Assembly (NCBI RefSeq): GCF_004167675.1 | Contig: NZ_SEZQ01000002.1 | Source: Aliivibrio finisterrensis_A | Lineage (GTDB): Bacteria; Pseudomonadota; Gammaproteobacteria; Enterobacterales; Vibrionaceae | Strand: one strand, 5' to 3' | DNA length: 64,000 bases | Shown here: one piece after another, positions 61,463-64,000 of the stretch | Layout: each line of letters begins with the position of its first letter | Numbering within the stretch: position 1 is the first letter of the stretch | Made by a program: the position numbers and the translations under genes | The notes under the pieces: generated by a model | Seen by the model: only the letters and a program-made list of their open reading frames with translations | What the model was told of the DNA's origin: nothing | The model's database searches: none

Positions 61463-62405
61463 TTCAATTAAACTAACGGCATTGGCTTTCATAACCGTTT
61501 TATTCACCTTTTTGTTTATTGGTATTGGATTAGATGCTTCCAACTATGAGTACTTTCTATCACGTCGAGTGCCTAAAGTATTGGCGATGATTTTAGCCAG
61601 TATTGCGATTGCACAGTCGTCTTTGGTATTTCAGACCATTACGCATAACCGTATTTTAACACCAAGTATTATGGGGTTTGATGCCTTGTATTTACTGACT
61701 CAAGTATTGGTTGTGGTTATTTTTGGTAGCTTTAGTATTTTCCTATTAAACCCATTTGTTAACTTTGCTATGTCTGTTGTGATAATGGTCGGGTTTTCTT
61801 TATTGTTATTTGGTTTTTACTTTAAGAAAAACAATAGTAATGTCATTACCTTATTATTGCTTGGTGTGATTTTTGGGCAGTTGTTCTCTAATGTGTCGTC
61901 ATTTTTTATGATGTTGGTTGATCCAAATGATTTTGCGTCAATTCAATCAAGTATGTTTGCTAGCTTTAATAATATTAACAAAGATTTAGTGTATTTTTGT
62001 GTTATCCCATTATTACTAATTAGTGCCGTGTTATTTCGAATGTCTAACGTGCTTGATGTGTTCTGGCTTGATAACGATAACGCGACTAGTTTAGGCGTTG
62101 ATGTAGGTAAAATAACCAAGCAGGTACTTATTTTAGTGGCTATCTTAATTTCGGTATCCACTGCGTTAGTTGGCCCTGTGATGTTCTTTGGTTTATTGGT
62201 CGCAAACTTAGCAAAAGAGTTTTTCCATACCTATCGTCACCGAACTTTGCTACTGGGAAGCAGTTTAATGGCGATGTCGATGCTGCTTTCAGGGCAATGG
62301 GCTATTGAGAACATCTTTAAGTTTGAAACGACATTAAGCGTAGTGATTAATTTTATCGGTGGTTTGTACTTCTTATCGCTGTTAGTTAGACAAAAAATTC
62401 AATAG
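61455..62405 (+). CDS. Siderophore ABC permease, second subunit (VctG/FatC-like)
   Basis: 316 residues, FecCD/BtuC family (RRVPKVLAMILASIAIAQSSLVFQTITHNRILTPSIMGFDALY; GPVMFFGLLVANLAKEFFHTYRH). It would pair with the preceding permease to form the channel. The start ATG lies inside the end of the previous gene. Only 8 bp separate it from the ATPase gene. Confidence 0.9.
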   Translation: MSDSIKLTALAFITVLFTFLFIGIGLDASNYEYFLSRRVPKVLAMILASIAIAQSSLVFQTITHNRILTPSIMGFDALYLLTQVLVVVIFGSFSIFLLNPFVNFAMSVVIMVGFSLLLFGFYFKKNNSNVITLLLLGVIFGQLFSNVSSFFMMLVDPNDFASIQSSMFASFNNINKDLVYFCVIPLLLISAVLFRMSNVLDVFWLDNDNATSLGVDVGKITKQVLILVAILISVSTALVGPVMFFGLLVANLAKEFFHTYRHRTLLLGSSLMAMSMLLSGQWAIENIFKFETTLSVVINFIGGLYFLSLLVRQKIQ

Positions 62406-62413
62406 AGAAACGT

Positions 62414-63175
62414 ATGATTTCATTATCTCAACTTTCAAAATCATTTGGTCAACAAAAAGTGGTCGACCAAGCTTCTGCTTCTTTTATTAAAGGTGAAGTG
62501 ACGTCGATCATTGGGCCTAATGGTGCAGGTAAAAGTACCGTGTTATCTATGGCAAGTCGTTTATTAGCCAAAGACAGTGGCAGTGTGCTCATTGAAAACC
62601 AAGAAGTGGTAGATTGGGACACAAAAGCCTTAGCGAAAAAACTAGCCGTTCTTAGACAATCGAACAATTTAAACATGCGCTTTACGGTGCGTGAGCTTGT
62701 TGCCTTTGGTCGGTTTCCTTATAGCCAAGGTAAGCTAACAAAGCACGATAATGAAGTGATGGATAAGGCGATCAATTATTTAGATCTTGCACCTATTCAG
62801 AATAAGTACTTAGATCAATTAAGTGGTGGCCAGCGTCAATTGGCATTCATTGCCATGGTGGTTGCACAAGATACCGATTATGTCTTTTTAGATGAGCCGT
62901 TGAATAACTTAGATATTAAGCATTCATTGCAAATCATGAAAAACATCAAAACGCTGGCTCATGAATTAGGAAAAGCGGTAGTGATAGTGATTCATGATAT
63001 TAACTTCGCATCATGTTATTCCGATAATATCGTGGCGCTTAAAAAGGGCAAAGTGGTGGCAAATGGTACCGTTGCTGAAGTGATCAGAAAAGACGTATTA
63101 TCCGAAATATACGAAACTGAATTTGATATCCATGAAGTTAATGGCCAACGCATTTGTATGTATTACGGACAATAA
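62414..63175 (+). CDS. Siderophore ABC ATPase (VctC/FatE-like)
   Basis: 253 residues: Walker A (GPNGAGKSTV), signature (LSGGQRQLAFIA), Walker B (DYVFLDEPLNNLD), H-loop (VIVIHDINFASCYSDNIVALKKG). Typical of FecE-type importers. It powers uptake by the two permeases encoded just upstream. All catalytic motifs are intact. Confidence 0.93.
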   Translation: MISLSQLSKSFGQQKVVDQASASFIKGEVTSIIGPNGAGKSTVLSMASRLLAKDSGSVLIENQEVVDWDTKALAKKLAVLRQSNNLNMRFTVRELVAFGRFPYSQGKLTKHDNEVMDKAINYLDLAPIQNKYLDQLSGGQRQLAFIAMVVAQDTDYVFLDEPLNNLDIKHSLQIMKNIKTLAHELGKAVVIVIHDINFASCYSDNIVALKKGKVVANGTVAEVIRKDVLSEIYETEFDIHEVNGQRICMYYGQ

Positions 63176-63186
63176 AGGATTAAGTT

Positions 63187-63981
63187 ATGAATAAGAAACC
63201 CTCTCCACGTGTATTGACCGTAGTTAATAATCTACAGCTTACTGCTAATATGCAACGCATTACCTTTAAAGCGGATGATTTGTCTGATTTTACTATGGAA
63301 ACAGAAGGCGGTTACATTAAGCTTCTGTTTAATGAAAATGGTGGAACCGAACTTTCTGAAATAGCAGAAGGCACTCGTCCTATGATGCGTACTTATACCG
63401 TGCGTAATTTGAGAAAAGAGCAGAATGAGCTAGATGTGGATTTTGTTCGCCATCATCATGAGAATACAGTGATGAGTGCTGAAACAGGCGGCTTTGCTTC
63501 TGCTTGGTCTCAGAATGCGGTAAATGGTGATACGATTTCAATCGCAGGGCCAGGCAGTATTAAAGGGCTTAATCATAATGCGGATTGGTTCTTTTTAGTG
63601 GCAGATATGACCGCGCTACCTGCTTTGTCTGCAAAGCTTGAAGCACTACCAGCAACAGAGGTAGGCTACGCTGTGATTGAAATTAACCATCAATCAGATA
63701 AACAGACGTTAACTAAACCACAAGGCCTTGAGCTGGTGTGGGTTATTAAATCTGATGCGCAAGATTTAACAGATACGGTTCGAGCACAAGAGTGGAAAGT
63801 GGGTCGAGTTTCGGTTTGGTGCGCGTGTGAGTTTAATCAAATGAGAACACTTCGTACGTATTTCCGTAACGAAAAAGAAGTGGATAAAGACGACCTTTAC
63901 ATCAGCAGCTATTGGAAACAAGGCTGTACTGAAGATGGGCATAAAGTAGCGAAGCATGAAGATCAACTCGCAGAGGGCTAA
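63187..63981 (+). CDS. Siderophore-interacting FAD-dependent ferric reductase (SIP/ViuB-like)
   Basis: 264 residues. SIP family: FAD-binding domain with RTYTVR (the RxYTxR flavin motif), DVDFVRHHHEN, GFASAWSQNAVNGDTISIAGPG, then the NAD(P)H-type domain (WFFLVADMTALPALSAKLEALP) and the C-terminal YISSYWKQGCTEDGH. It would reduce ferric siderophore in the cytoplasm to release iron, the last step of the pathway encoded upstream, 11 bp away. V. cholerae ViuB is a functional relative. The gene ends 19 bp before the window edge. Confidence 0.9.
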   Translation: MNKKPSPRVLTVVNNLQLTANMQRITFKADDLSDFTMETEGGYIKLLFNENGGTELSEIAEGTRPMMRTYTVRNLRKEQNELDVDFVRHHHENTVMSAETGGFASAWSQNAVNGDTISIAGPGSIKGLNHNADWFFLVADMTALPALSAKLEALPATEVGYAVIEINHQSDKQTLTKPQGLELVWVIKSDAQDLTDTVRAQEWKVGRVSVWCACEFNQMRTLRTYFRNEKEVDKDDLYISSYWKQGCTEDGHKVAKHEDQLAEG

Positions 63982-64000
63982 TACCTTGCTGAAGATTTGT

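Noticed and set aside
1..64000. CRISPR arrays, tRNA or rRNA genes, integrases, insertion sequences
   Set aside because: None could be recognised on either strand. The accessory patch at 14.5-17.2 kb has no visible integrase or tRNA attachment site.

Overview
The window is AT-rich chromosomal DNA from a member of the Vibrionaceae, most likely Aliivibrio (fischeri/logei clade). The gene content points there: orphan astB, speA-speB, AraC regulator-putA-putP, an orphan HMG-CoA reductase, nasA/nirBD, and a catechol-siderophore uptake operon. I could not run any comparison, so the genus is an inference. I saw no rRNA, tRNA, CRISPR array, transposase or phage gene.

Layout: 0-4.6 kb holds the 3' part of a Cache-GGDEF-EAL c-di-GMP enzyme, an arsR-acr3 arsenite unit with two matching ArsR-type operators, and two small unknown proteins. 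4.6-8.6 kb is a self-contained cassette: a secreted trypsin-like protease with chitin-binding modules, preceded by a clear GEMM-I (c-di-GMP-I) riboswitch on the minus strand and bracketed by two similar direct repeats. 8.6-14.5 kb holds an M14 carboxypeptidase, an aminotransferase divergent from an AraC/GyrI-like regulator, a RarD-like permease, a DsbA-family protein and YghU. 14.5-17.2 kb is an accessory-looking patch: a 55-residue membrane protein, a short YadA-like trimeric autotransporter and a lipoprotein on one strand, facing an XRE-type regulator that appears frameshifted.

17.3-20.2 kb holds a Fur-box-preceded PF11449-type metal permease and astB. 20.3-29.3 kb is a nitrate assimilation locus: nasA divergent from nirB-nirD-nitrate transporter-PP2C/Ser-Thr kinase fusion. 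29.3-38 kb holds a drug-export ABC operon, a leucine-rich-repeat kinase, two outer-membrane-type proteins and a LysR regulator divergent from a YiaW-YiaV-like pair. 38-43.4 kb holds HMG-CoA reductase, speA-speB (arginine to agmatine to putrescine plus urea) and an M15 peptidase. 43.8-51 kb holds a DUF748 protein, tas, fetB and a PEGA/FGE-fold protein. 51.5-58.1 kb is a proline catabolism locus in which the C-terminal domain of long PutA proteins is a separate gene. 58.3-64 kb ends with a glutaredoxin-like protein, a small unknown gene and a Fur-box-preceded siderophore ABC operon with a siderophore-interacting reductase.

Themes that link the genes: c-di-GMP (a c-di-GMP enzyme at the left edge and a c-di-GMP riboswitch about 6.5 kb further on), arginine/proline/polyamine metabolism (astB, speAB, putA/putP), metal and iron control (ArsR operators, three Fur-like boxes) and protein phosphorylation (two eukaryotic-type kinases). 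The strongest discovery candidate is the riboswitch-controlled chitin-binding protease, whose leader carries an 11-nt exact complement to the 5' part of the aptamer.
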